NCBI GenBank assembly: GCA_002439805.1
Contig: DJPQ01000005.1
Span: forward strand, 1 to 59,082
Direction of reading: 5' to 3'
From: Bacteroidales bacterium UBA6408
GTDB taxonomy: Bacteria; Bacteroidota; Bacteroidia; Bacteroidales; UBA932
DNA length: 59,082 bases
In this document: positions 16,837-25,037 of the stretch, piece by piece
How positions within the stretch are numbered: position 1 is the first letter of the stretch
Layout of the letters: each line of letters begins with the position of its first letter
Position numbers and translations under genes: made by a program
The notes under the pieces: model-generated
The model's database searches: none
Told to the model about the DNA's origin: nothing
Seen by the model: the letters and a program-made list of their open reading frames with translations, nothing else

Positions 16837-18042
16837 ATGATAGACAAAGACATGACGCCATCGACGGAGTATCGGGAGAAACTTGCCCGTTACGTCCTCA
16901 TTATCTTCGGGATTGTCATTATCGGCGGCGTGTGCCTGTATTTCGGCAGCGTGCTGGTCTATCTTCTGCTCGCCGGGGTGGTGTCGCTCGTGGCGCGCCC
17001 GATAATGAAACAGCTCGGAAAAATCCGCGTGAAAGGAAAGTCGATGCCCGGTTGGATTGCGGCGGCGCTCACAATAGTTGTTCTTCTGGTCATTTTTCTT
17101 GCCGTGATTCTCGGAGTCACGCCTCTTCTGACGAACGTAGTAAACGAGGTCTCGGCGGCGTACAGCGGCAATGTCCAGGGAATAGCGGGGCCGCTGAAGG
17201 ACTTCAACCGGTGGATGATTGACACGTTCCCTTCGCTCGGACGGGACTTCCGCATAGAGATAGTCGTCCTGCACGAGATTCAGAAGGCATTTGACATCTC
17301 CATATTCTCCAGTATCATAGGCTCAGTCGCCTCATTCCTCGCGAATTTCGGAATCGGACTCTTCTCTGTGATTTTCATCGCGTTTTTCTTCATCCGCGAC
17401 GAAAGCCTGTTCACGCGAATCATCTCGTCAATGGTGCCGGACAAGATTGAGGGCAGCGTCAAGGAGTCAATCGGCGAAGTGGAGTATCTGCTCAGCCGCT
17501 ACTTCGTGGGGATTCTCATCGAGATGGCCGGGGTCGCGCTGCTGGATTTCCTCGGGCTCGCGCTCATTGCGAGACTGCCCTGGGGTTCTGCCCTTGGAAT
17601 CGCCTTCCTTGCCGGCCTGCTGAACGTCATTCCCTATGTCGGGCCGCTCATCGGCACCTGCCTCGGAACTGTCATGGGGCTGATACTCAAATACTGCGGA
17701 ACGGGGCTGGTCGGGCTGGACGTGCCTTTCTGGGCATTCGCGCTTATTCTGATTGTGATTATGTGCTGCACGCAGCTCGTCGATAACTTCATTTACCAGC
17801 CGGTCATCTACTCGAACAGCATCATGGCAAGCCCGCTTGAGATTTTCATCGTGCTGCTTATGGCCGCGACGCTCGGCGGAGTGTTCGGAATGCTTGTCGC
17901 CATCCCGTGCTACACCGTCGTCAGGGTTGTTGCAGGGCGGTTTTTCCGCAATGTCAAACCTATCAGGATGCTTATTCCGGAGGACAGAATCTCCCGGAAC
18001 GATGGGAATGAAAGAAAACGGAAGATTTTCAGAAACCACTGA
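16837..18042 (+). CDS. AI-2E (PerM/TqsA-like) family membrane permease
   Basis: A 401-residue integral membrane protein with about eight hydrophobic segments. The first two-helix hairpin is near residues 10-50 (YVLIIFGIVIIGGVCLYFG, VLVYLLLAGVVSLVARP). The C-terminal half has the AI-2E-family core: LLSRYFVGILIEMAGVALLDF, LPWGSALGIAFLAGLLNVIP, YVGPLIGTCLGTVMGLIL, and DNFIYQPVIYSNSIMASPLEIFIVLL followed by GGVFGMLVAIPCYTVVRVV. Members export AI-2 or act as ion antiporters; the substrate here cannot be told. The tail is basic (RNDGNERKRKIFRNH). It lies between the yicC-like and semiSWEET genes on the same strand. Confidence 0.9.
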   Translation: MIDKDMTPSTEYREKLARYVLIIFGIVIIGGVCLYFGSVLVYLLLAGVVSLVARPIMKQLGKIRVKGKSMPGWIAAALTIVVLLVIFLAVILGVTPLLTNVVNEVSAAYSGNVQGIAGPLKDFNRWMIDTFPSLGRDFRIEIVVLHEIQKAFDISIFSSIIGSVASFLANFGIGLFSVIFIAFFFIRDESLFTRIISSMVPDKIEGSVKESIGEVEYLLSRYFVGILIEMAGVALLDFLGLALIARLPWGSALGIAFLAGLLNVIPYVGPLIGTCLGTVMGLILKYCGTGLVGLDVPFWAFALILIVIMCCTQLVDNFIYQPVIYSNSIMASPLEIFIVLLMAATLGGVFGMLVAIPCYTVVRVVAGRFFRNVKPIRMLIPEDRISRNDGNERKRKIFRNH

Positions 18043-18105
18043 TTACGGGAATCCTGTCATATATCCCGAAACACTATTATAATAAGTTTAATTTTTTTTG
18101 ATGAC

Positions 18106-18381
18106 ATGACACAGAACATAACGGAAATCATCGGCTCGCTCGCCACACTCACCCTGCTGCTGGGCTACCTGCCGCAGACAATCCACACGATACGCACCCG
18201 CAAGACGGACGACATCGCGCTCGGGACATTCCTGCTGCTCGGACTCGGCTCGGTGCTCTTCTGCGCCTACGGAATCCTGCTCGGCAGCTGGCAGATTGCG
18301 ATTGCAAACGGTATCACGGCGGTACTGAGCGCGATTATCTTCGGAATCAAGATGTATAACGACCACTTCAAAAACAAGTGA
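18106..18381 (+). CDS. SemiSWEET sugar transporter (PQ-loop)
   Basis: A 91-residue protein with three transmembrane helices, the size of bacterial SemiSWEETs, which dimerise to move sugars across the inner membrane. The PQ motif is in LLLGYLPQTIHTIRTRKTDD (around residues 17-36). TM2 is ALGTFLLLGLGSVLFCAYGI, and TM3 is IAIANGITAVLSAIIFGIKMY with the conserved asparagine (IANG) of the pore. The start ATG lies 63 bases after the AI-2E-family gene. A divergent copy of the dispersed palindromic repeat follows it. Confidence 0.9.
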   Translation: MTQNITEIIGSLATLTLLLGYLPQTIHTIRTRKTDDIALGTFLLLGLGSVLFCAYGILLGSWQIAIANGITAVLSAIIFGIKMYNDHFKNK

Positions 18382-18396
18382 TGAAACCGGCAAAAA

Positions 18397-18496
18397 AGAT
18401 GTTTTCTGCGTTATGCTCGTCGTCAAAATCCTCACAACCGAAAGGTTGCTGCGGTTTTAACTCCTCGCAAGCCTTGAAAACCCTCTTTTTATCCGA
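18397..18496 (+). repeat. Dispersed imperfect palindrome, divergent copy C
   Basis: The region shares the core of the repeat family: GTCAAAATCCTCACAACCGA followed by AAGGTTGCTGCGGTTT, then a GCAAGCCTT stretch and CTTTTTATCC near the end. The inner arms CAACC/GGTTG are kept with a GAAA loop, a stable tetraloop in RNA. The outer GGGGCGCC/ATGCATCCCC stem has decayed. It lies 16 bases after the semiSWEET stop. Confidence 0.55.
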
Positions 18497-18576
18497 TTTC
18501 ATCTCCAAGGATCCTATGGGTGACCACTGCGAATGCGTGTCACCCTATATTTTTAAATTTTAATCATTTACAATTT

Positions 18577-19710
18577 ATGTCATTTGCGGAAGAAAGAATC
18601 AACTCGACGGCGCTCACTTTTGATGACGTCCTGCTCGTGCCCGCCTACTCCGAGGTTCTGCCCCGGGAGGTCAGCACAAAAGCCCGTTTCACACGGAACA
18701 TCAGCCTCAACATCCCTATCGTCTCGGCGGCGATGGACACTGTCTCCGAAAAGGCGATGGCAATAATGCTCGCGAGAAAGGGAGGCGTCAGCGTGGTGCA
18801 CAAGAACATGAGCATTGAGGCCCAGGCACAGCAGATTCGCGAGGTGAAGGAATATCCCGCAGAGGGCGACAAGATTCCGTGCCTCGACGCGGAAGGGAGG
18901 CTCAGGGTAGCCGCCGGAGTCGGTATCACGGCTGATGTGCTCGACAGGGTGACGGCTCTCGTCGAGGCCGGGGTTGATGCAATTGTGCTCGACTCGGCGC
19001 ACGGAGACTCACTTGGTGTCGTGGAGGCGCTGAGAAAAATCAAGGCTGTCTATCCGGAGCTTGACACGGTCGTGGGAAACATCGCGACGGCGGAGGCGGC
19101 CGTACGCCTGATTGAGGCCGGGGCGGACTCGCTCAAGGTCGGCATCGGGCCCGGCTCAATCTGCACGACGAGAATCATCGCCGGTGTGGGAGTTCCGCAG
19201 ATTTCCGCAATATACGACGTGGCCAAGGCTGCCGAAGGCTCCGGAGTTCCGGTGATTGCCGACGGCGGGCTGCGTTACTCGGGAGATATCGTGAAGGCCC
19301 TTGCAGCCGGCGGAGACTGCGTGATGATCGGCTCCATGTTCGCAGGCACCGACGAGGCTCCTGGAGAGGTGTTTGAAGAAGGCGGGCGCAAGTTCAAGTC
19401 CTACAGGGGAATGGGCTCGGTTGACGCGATGAAGGCAGGCTCGCGTGACCGCTATTTTCAGGACGGCGAGGACAGCACGAAGAAGCTCGTTCCGGAAGGA
19501 GTCGTCGCCCGCGTTCCATACAAGGGCAGCGTCGGAGACATCATCTATCAGCTCGTGGGCGGCATCCGTTCCGGCATGGGCTACTGCGGCGCGGCCGACA
19601 TCGATGCTCTGCACTCCGCGCGCTTTGTCCGCATCACGGCCAACGGGCTCGTCGAGAACCACCCGCATGACATCACCATCACCGGAAACACCCCAAACTA
19701 CCATAAATAG
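18577..19710 (+). CDS. guaB: IMP dehydrogenase lacking the CBS (Bateman) module
   Basis: A 377-residue enzyme that oxidises IMP to XMP with NAD+, the committed step to GMP. The start is placed at MSFAEERINSTALTFDDVLL; 19 in-frame codons upstream are unconserved. The barrel is complete: VSAAMDTVSEKAMAIMLARKGG, VLDSAHGDS, the catalytic-cysteine loop GPGSICTTR, ADGGLRYSGDIVKALAAGG, the flap segment AGSRDRYFQD, and SGMGYCGAADIDALH. The usual ~120-residue CBS pair is absent: EVKEYPAEGDKIPCLDAEGR leads straight into LRVAAGVG, where the Bateman module normally sits. The protein is therefore ~110 residues shorter than typical (~490). guaA follows after 128 bases, so this is a guanine-nucleotide unit. 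Confidence 0.94.
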   Translation: MSFAEERINSTALTFDDVLLVPAYSEVLPREVSTKARFTRNISLNIPIVSAAMDTVSEKAMAIMLARKGGVSVVHKNMSIEAQAQQIREVKEYPAEGDKIPCLDAEGRLRVAAGVGITADVLDRVTALVEAGVDAIVLDSAHGDSLGVVEALRKIKAVYPELDTVVGNIATAEAAVRLIEAGADSLKVGIGPGSICTTRIIAGVGVPQISAIYDVAKAAEGSGVPVIADGGLRYSGDIVKALAAGGDCVMIGSMFAGTDEAPGEVFEEGGRKFKSYRGMGSVDAMKAGSRDRYFQDGEDSTKKLVPEGVVARVPYKGSVGDIIYQLVGGIRSGMGYCGAADIDALHSARFVRITANGLVENHPHDITITGNTPNYHK

Positions 19711-19753
19711 CAGAATAACAGCCTCTAATCTAAGTCTGACAAGTTCTAACTCA

Positions 19754-19838
19754 GATTTTTGAGGATAGAGACATTTTTGAAGAGGGAGTGTACCGGGCGT
19801 ACATGACCGATGAGAAAATGGGTATAGACCAAAAAGAT
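19754..19838 (+). repeat. ~85-nt repeated upstream element, copy 1 (before guaA)
   Basis: It matches the element at 51866-51951 at about four-fifths of positions by eye. Shared blocks are GGGAGTGTAC (GGAGTGTAC in the other copy), GATGAGAAAA and TATAGACC. It can form a small hairpin, TGTAC-CGGGC-GTACA. It ends immediately before the guaA ATG, so it would form the guaA 5' leader. An in-frame ATG at 19803 inside it is not taken as the gene start. Confidence 0.6.
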
Positions 19839-21413
19839 ATGACAGAAAAGATAATAATAGTTGATTTCGGGTCGCAATATACCCAACTGATTGCCCGCAG
19901 AATCCGGGAAATGCAGGTCTATTGCGAGATTGTTCCATACAACAAATTCAGACAGGAGGATTCCACGGAAACCACGGACGCAAAGGACACGCGCTCCCCT
20001 TTCGGTCCGGAAGTAAAAGGTGTAGTGCTCAGTGGAAGCCCTTGCTCCGTAAGGCAGGAAAACGCGCCGACAGTGAACCTGGACGGCATCAAGGGCATCA
20101 TTCCGCTGCTTGGAATCTGCTACGGGGCACAGTACCTCGCGCAGTTCTTCGGCGGAAGCGTGGAGAAGTCCCCCACCCGTGAATACGGCCGAGCGACGAT
20201 GAATGTCCGGGACGCAGCCGACCCGCTCATGGCAGACTTAAGCGCAAGTTCGCAGGTCTGGATGTCCCACGGCGACACGATAACCTACGTTCCGCCGTCC
20301 TACCGCATCATCGCCTCGACAGAGGACGTGAACATCGCAGCCTTCCGCATCACGGGCGAACAGACCTGGGGACTCCAGTTCCACCCGGAGGTCTATCACA
20401 GCACTGAAGGCACACAGATTCTGCGCAATTTCGTGCTCGGAATCTGCGGCTGCTCCGGCAACTGGACCAGCGAGGGCTTCATCGAGCAGACAGTCCGTGA
20501 ACTCAAGGAAAAGCTCGGCGACGACAAGGTTGTGCTCGGACTTTCCGGTGGAGTCGATTCTTCAGTCGCGGCAATGCTCCTGCACCGCGCCATCGGCGAC
20601 AACCTCCACTGCATCTTCGTGGATTCCGGCCTGATGAGAAAGAACGAGGCTGCGGAAGTGCTTGAGTCCTACAAGGGTATGGGACTGAATGTCAGAGGGA
20701 TTGAGGCAACGGAAAGGTTTCTCGGAGATCTGCGCGGAGTCACTGACCCGGAAACAAAGAGGAAGATTATCGGCAAGGACTTCATCGAGGTATTCAACGC
20801 GGCCGCCGGAGAAATCAAGGACGTGAAATGGCTCGGACAGGGCACGATTTACCCCGACGTGGTAGAGTCCGCACAGGTGAACGGCACGGCTGTCGTAATC
20901 AAGTCCCACCACAACGTCGGAGGGCTTCCGGAGAAGATGAACCTCAGGATTGTGGAGCCGCTGCGCCTCCTGTTCAAGGACGAGGTGCGCCGGGTCGGCC
21001 GTCAGCTGGGCATCAGCGACAAACTGATTGGACGCCACCCGTTCCCCGGCCCGGGGCTCGGCATCCGCATCATAGGCGAGGTCACCCAGGAGAAAGTACA
21101 TATCCTTCAGGAAGTTGACAGCATCTACATCAGCATTCTCCGCGAGACAGGACTCTATGACAAAATCTGGCAGGCCGGAGCCATCCTGCTCCCGGTTCAG
21201 AGCGTGGGAGTCATGGGCGACGAAAGGACCTACGAGAGCTGCGTGGCGCTCCGCGCCGTGACCTCGGTCGATGGCATGACCGCCGACTGGGCGCATATCC
21301 CATACGAGGTGCTGGCACGGCTCTCCAATGAGATAATAAATAAGGTCAAGGGGGTCAACCGAGTGGTGTATGACATTTCATCGAAGCCGCCTGCGACCAT
21401 CGAGTGGGAATAG
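19839..21413 (+). CDS. guaA: GMP synthase (glutamine-hydrolysing)
   Basis: A 524-residue enzyme that aminates XMP to GMP using glutamine and ATP. The start is the ATG giving MTEKIIIVDFGSQYTQLIAR, the conserved N-terminus. The class I amidotransferase domain has the nucleophile in LLGICYGAQYLA and the His/Glu dyad in LQFHPEVYHS. The ATP-pyrophosphatase domain has the P-loop LGLSGGVDSSVAAMLLHRA. The dimerisation domain carries HPFPGPGLGIRIIGEVT and ends with DISSKPPATIEWE. A hydrophilic insert (DSTETTDAKDTRSPFG) follows YNKFRQE, where most GuaA proteins have a short loop. It lies after guaB, with the repeat element as its leader and repeat copy B directly after the stop. Confidence 0.97.
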   Translation: MTEKIIIVDFGSQYTQLIARRIREMQVYCEIVPYNKFRQEDSTETTDAKDTRSPFGPEVKGVVLSGSPCSVRQENAPTVNLDGIKGIIPLLGICYGAQYLAQFFGGSVEKSPTREYGRATMNVRDAADPLMADLSASSQVWMSHGDTITYVPPSYRIIASTEDVNIAAFRITGEQTWGLQFHPEVYHSTEGTQILRNFVLGICGCSGNWTSEGFIEQTVRELKEKLGDDKVVLGLSGGVDSSVAAMLLHRAIGDNLHCIFVDSGLMRKNEAAEVLESYKGMGLNVRGIEATERFLGDLRGVTDPETKRKIIGKDFIEVFNAAAGEIKDVKWLGQGTIYPDVVESAQVNGTAVVIKSHHNVGGLPEKMNLRIVEPLRLLFKDEVRRVGRQLGISDKLIGRHPFPGPGLGIRIIGEVTQEKVHILQEVDSIYISILRETGLYDKIWQAGAILLPVQSVGVMGDERTYESCVALRAVTSVDGMTADWAHIPYEVLARLSNEIINKVKGVNRVVYDISSKPPATIEWE

Positions 21414-21414
21414 C

Positions 21415-21540
21415 GGGCGGGGCGCAGAAAAGGCGGCCTGCTTCGTTGGGCGGCTTGATGAAATGCTCACAGCCGCCAAGGCTGCTGCGCTTTCATCTTC
21501 GCCGTCCGCCTTGCATCCCATCCTTTTCTGCGCCCCGCCC
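21415..21540 (+). repeat. Dispersed palindromic repeat, copy B (perfect 19-bp ends)
   Basis: The outer arms 21415-21433 and 21522-21540 are perfect inverted repeats of 19 bases (GGGCGGGGCGCAGAAAAGG and its complement). The inner hairpin has arms CAGCC/GGCTG, whereas the other copies have CAACC/GGTTG. This is a paired A-T to G-C change that keeps base pairing. The element starts 2 bases after the guaA stop. Confidence 0.85.
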
Positions 21541-21591
21541 TCCCGGCTGTTGCCTCATGTGCCGGGAATCCGCCGAAAGGATAGCGGAAAA

Positions 21592-21625
21592 AAGAAAGAA
21601 CCGCCTTCACAAGCGGTTCTTTCTT
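21592..21625 (+). terminator. Bidirectional rho-independent terminator
   Basis: Arms AAGAAAGAACCGC (21592-21604) and GCGGTTCTTTCTT (21613-21625) are perfectly complementary around an 8-base loop. A-rich sequence precedes the left arm, giving a T-run for the minus strand. It lies between guaA (plus) and the convergent gene ending at 21761 (minus), so it can serve both. Confidence 0.75.
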
Positions 21626-21760
21626 GCCTTTCGGCAAATCTCATAAAAATGGCTAAACGATTATTGATGCTGCAAAGGTAGCACGATGCGGCGGGGACGG
21701 CAATACCCACAAATGGGTATTTTGAGAAACGTGCGCCCTGCGGCGGCAGTCGTGCGTCAC

Positions 21761-22900
21761 TCAGTGCGCGATGGTCCTGGGCTTTAGAAGATGGGAGAAG
21801 GAGGACTGGACGAAAGTCCACGCCCACGGCTCGGGATAGACAATCCGGTGCTTCCACTTGTTGGCGCTGAAACGTCTGATTTTCCAGATGACGGTCTTGA
21901 GGAAACCGTCCTCAGGCATGGTCTGGTCCGGAAACTCAGGATTGAGGACATCCGCGAGAATCCTGCCTTCCAGACGCTCGTCATGAACGCGGTCTGGAAC
22001 TATGGAGCCGTCAAGGCCTAGATAACGTACACAGATTCCCGTCACGGCATCGGTGAAACGCTTCATGCGGAAATCGGCATAAATCCCGTTGACGCGCGTC
22101 CAATCGACATTGCGCCCCTCCCTCTCGACAAACTGCTTCCAGTCGCACAGGTGCCTCATGCTCACCCGTTCAGCGGCGAAATGGGCGGCAAGATGCCTCA
22201 TGAGAAAAAGCGCGTTCAAGGTCGGGCCGGGAAGAAGCAGCCTGCCCTCGACGCCGTTTTCGCCAACGGCGGTCACTTCCCGGCCGCTTTCCTCACGCAC
22301 GACACGCTTGAGAAGGTCGTCGAACCTCGCGTCGCTGCGACGGGCGTGACGGGCGACGAAATCGTAGTGGTTCTCGACAAGCAGTCCCTTATAGACAAAC
22401 TTGGTGTGATGATGCACGTCATTGGAAATCTTTATCCCCAGCTTTTCCGAAACCAGTTCGTCCGCCCGACGGTACTCCCCGAAATTCCAGATGTCTATAT
22501 CACTGAAACTGCGGTGCTTAGGAACAGGATAGTACAGGCTGAGTCCCCAGCCCTTCAGCAGCATAAAAGGCACTCCGTTCGACGAGAAGAAATCCGCAAG
22601 CTCCGCAACCGCGTTCTGCCTGGCCTCATATTTTTCCTCTTCCACGGCGGCCCTTCCGACAAGACGAAGCCATGCGCCGTCCGGAATCGTCAGTTCTCTG
22701 CCATTTTGTGCGAAGGAGCGACAGTTTGTCACCCCGTCCATGACAATTCCGCTCAGATGATGAGGTCCGGCGAGGGCGACAAGTTCGTCCCAGTCTTCGG
22801 GAGTGAGTTCCTGCGCCTTCTTCACGGTGTCAGAGCATACGGAACCGTCGCCCAATCCGACGCGTACAAGAGCTGTCAATACATTCTCTACATCAGTCAT
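21761..22900 (-). CDS. Nucleotidyltransferase-fold family protein
   Basis: A 379-residue protein resembling the uncharacterised nucleotidyltransferase group (PF14907-like) often found near polysaccharide genes. Landmarks are FSSNGVPFMLLKGWGLSLYY, then KHRSFSDIDIW with the paired acidic residues (SDIDI) expected for metal binding in the nucleotidyltransferase fold. FVYKGLLVENHYDFV and NALFLMRHLAAHFAAERVS follow in the middle. The substrate is unknown and no sugar-polymer genes lie next to it. It is convergent with guaA and divergent from the ferritin gene. The fold call is moderately sure, the biochemical role is not. Confidence 0.72.
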   Translation of the reverse strand: MTDVENVLTALVRVGLGDGSVCSDTVKKAQELTPEDWDELVALAGPHHLSGIVMDGVTNCRSFAQNGRELTIPDGAWLRLVGRAAVEEEKYEARQNAVAELADFFSSNGVPFMLLKGWGLSLYYPVPKHRSFSDIDIWNFGEYRRADELVSEKLGIKISNDVHHHTKFVYKGLLVENHYDFVARHARRSDARFDDLLKRVVREESGREVTAVGENGVEGRLLLPGPTLNALFLMRHLAAHFAAERVSMRHLCDWKQFVEREGRNVDWTRVNGIYADFRMKRFTDAVTGICVRYLGLDGSIVPDRVHDERLEGRILADVLNPEFPDQTMPEDGFLKTVIWKIRRFSANKWKHRIVYPEPWAWTFVQSSFSHLLKPRTIAH

Positions 22901-23135
22901 AAATTCAAGATTTTGAGTAAGTTCAGGCCTGAAGAATGTTTATGACCGTCCGAAAGCGGGCTCTTGTTTCCCCAAGCGCATATCCTGCAAATTTATGAAT
23001 CATTTTCGGATATATCGCGTGTTTGTGCATATAAATTTCAAACCGTCACAATTGCTTACATTTTTTAAGATGATGGCATCGCTTTTGCAGCAGCCGGACG
23101 CGGTTTTGATGTTAAACTTTTAAAACTATAAGATT

Positions 23136-23615
23136 ATGATTACAGAAAAACTTCAGAAAGAATTCAACGAGCAGATTACCGCTGAGTTGTGGTCTTCGCA
23201 GTTATATCTTCAGATGGCGTTCTTCCTCAAGAAAGAGGGCTGGGACGGCTTCGCGCACTGGATGGAGAAACAGTCTGAGGAGGAGAAGGGACACGCCTGC
23301 TCCATGGCGGATTTCGTCATCAAGAGAGGCGGTGAGGTCAAGCTTCAGATGATTGACGTCGTTCCTTGCGGCTGGGGAAGCGTCCTTGAGGTTTTCGAGC
23401 ATGTTGCAGAGCATGAGCGCCATGTGTCAAAGCTGATTGACGACCTCGTTGCCGTGGCTCACGACGAAAAGGACAACGCATCGCAGGATTTCCTCTGGGG
23501 ATTCGTCCGCGAGCAGGTCGAGGAAGAGGCGACAGCTGACACAATTCTCGCAAAGGTAAGGCACGCAGGCGAGGCAGGACTGTCTTTCGTGGATGCAGAA
23601 CTTGCAAAGAGGTAG
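23136..23615 (+). CDS. ftnA: Ferritin (non-haem iron storage)
   Basis: A 159-residue four-helix-bundle ferritin that would oxidise Fe(II) and store it as a mineral core in a 24-mer shell. Ferroxidase ligands are recognisable: Glu in FNEQITAELWSSQLYLQMA, the ExxH pair in EEEKGHACSMADFVIKRGG, and Glu residues in VFEHVAEHERHVSKLIDDL and FVREQVEEEATADTI. Length is normal for bacterial ferritins. A weak Bacteroidota-like promoter (TTG near 23052 and CGCTTTTG near 23080) lies upstream. A clear terminator follows the stop. Confidence 0.95.
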   Translation: MITEKLQKEFNEQITAELWSSQLYLQMAFFLKKEGWDGFAHWMEKQSEEEKGHACSMADFVIKRGGEVKLQMIDVVPCGWGSVLEVFEHVAEHERHVSKLIDDLVAVAHDEKDNASQDFLWGFVREQVEEEATADTILAKVRHAGEAGLSFVDAELAKR

Positions 23616-23640
23616 TCGTCGCCTGAAGAAGTTAAACGGG

Positions 23641-23678
23641 AAGCGCCAGCTGAATGAAACGGCCGGCGCTTTTATTTT
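23641..23678 (+). terminator. Terminator after ferritin gene
   Basis: Arms AAGCGCC (23641-23647) and GGCGCTT (23665-23671) flank a 17-base loop and are followed by TTTATTTT. Placed 25 bases after the ferritin stop. Confidence 0.65.
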
Positions 23679-23729
23679 GCGGCGCCGGACATATCTTTTG
23701 TACGGATAATCCGGCGCGCGGGACGCGCC

Positions 23730-25037
23730 TCATTTTTTCAGCGTGAAGAAGAACTGGAGTCCATGCGGCTGTATATTCGAGACTTTTATCTCGCCGCCGT
23801 GGAAGGCGACGGCATTGCGCACGATTGAAAGTCCGAGCCCCGAGCCGCCTTCGTCACGGGTGCGGCCCTCGGAAATACGGTAGAACCGCTCGAAGAGCCT
23901 CGGGAGATGCTCCGGAGGGACACCGCAGCCAGTGTCGTAATAGTGCAGGCATATAGAGTCCCCCTCATCCTCAAAGCCGGCTTCGGAATGAGGGCAGCGT
24001 TCGATGCGGACCGTGACTCCCCTGCCGGCATATTTAAGGGTATTCTCCAGCAGATTGCGGAACAGCGCATGCAGCAGGGTCTTGTTGCCGCATATCCTGA
24101 GGTCAGGAGGGAGCATATTCTCCACGTGATTCCCGCTTTCCTCCATACGCGATTCGAACTCCGAAACGGCGTCATCAACAATCTCACCGACGCTGACAAT
24201 CTGCTTTACAAGCTTCTCCGGAGACTCTTCGATACGGCTTATAATCGCGACGTCCCTGATGAGGTCGGACAGGCGCACGGACTGCATATACGCCCTGTGG
24301 ATGAAAGCCCTGCGGCGCTCGGCATCCATGTCCGGACAGGATTCCAGGGTTTCGAGATAGCCCATTATCCCGGCCACCGGTGTCCGCAGCTCATGGGAGA
24401 TGTTGCTGGTCATCTGCTGCTTCAGCGTGGCGACCGCCCGGTCGCTGTCGTCCTTGTACTGCGTCTGGAACTTCTGTATGTCGTAGCCGAAGCGGGAGGA
24501 AAGGAGTATGATTATCAGCAGCGAGAGGGCGAAGAGCAGCGCCGACGCTAGCAGAAAAATGTTGTTGGGGCGGATGCGCGGCTTGACATCACCGTCATAA
24601 GGCAGTGCAACCCGTATGATCCTGTCCCCATAAGTCTTTGAATAGTATAGATATTTCATTCCCGTCGTCTCCGATTTCCGCACGAGCGTGGCCACATTTT
24701 CACGCATAGACGCGCTGACTTCCGGACGGTCGGAATGATTCACGCCGCCGGGGGAATCCACGCTGTCAAAAAGAACCGTTCCGGCGGTGTCAAGCACCGT
24801 GACACGCAGTTCCGCAGGGAAAAGTGCCGTAATGCTCCCGTAATCGTCCGCCCGCGAGAGGATTTCCGCATAGGCATCGAGATCGTTCTGCACGAACTGA
24901 ACCCTGGTCTGGGTGTCAAGCCTGACCTGAAACACGACCAGCATCACGGCAAACACTGCAAAGGCTGCGGCGAAGCTGGCTATCAGCCGCCCTCTGAAAG
25001 TCCTATGTGCGGCATCCGGTGCAACTCCCGTCCTCAT
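23730..25037 (-). CDS. Sensor histidine kinase (PhoR-like)
   Basis: A 435-residue membrane kinase. The start is the ATG overlapping the response-regulator stop as ATGA (25034-25037). TM1 is SFAAAFAVFAVMLVVF and TM2 is IFLLASALLFALSLLIIILL, with an extracytoplasmic domain of about 110 residues between them. The H-box is MTSNISHELRTPVAGIMGYL with His215, the N-box is LLHALFRNLLENTLKYAG, and the G-boxes are YDTGCGVPPEHLPRLFERFYR and GGSGLGLSIVRNAV. It would phosphorylate the regulator encoded just upstream in the operon. The pair is divergent from a phosphate carrier gene, which suggests phosphate sensing; this is inference from context. Confidence 0.9.
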   Translation of the reverse strand: MRTGVAPDAAHRTFRGRLIASFAAAFAVFAVMLVVFQVRLDTQTRVQFVQNDLDAYAEILSRADDYGSITALFPAELRVTVLDTAGTVLFDSVDSPGGVNHSDRPEVSASMRENVATLVRKSETTGMKYLYYSKTYGDRIIRVALPYDGDVKPRIRPNNIFLLASALLFALSLLIIILLSSRFGYDIQKFQTQYKDDSDRAVATLKQQMTSNISHELRTPVAGIMGYLETLESCPDMDAERRRAFIHRAYMQSVRLSDLIRDVAIISRIEESPEKLVKQIVSVGEIVDDAVSEFESRMEESGNHVENMLPPDLRICGNKTLLHALFRNLLENTLKYAGRGVTVRIERCPHSEAGFEDEGDSICLHYYDTGCGVPPEHLPRLFERFYRISEGRTRDEGGSGLGLSIVRNAVAFHGGEIKVSNIQPHGLQFFFTLKK

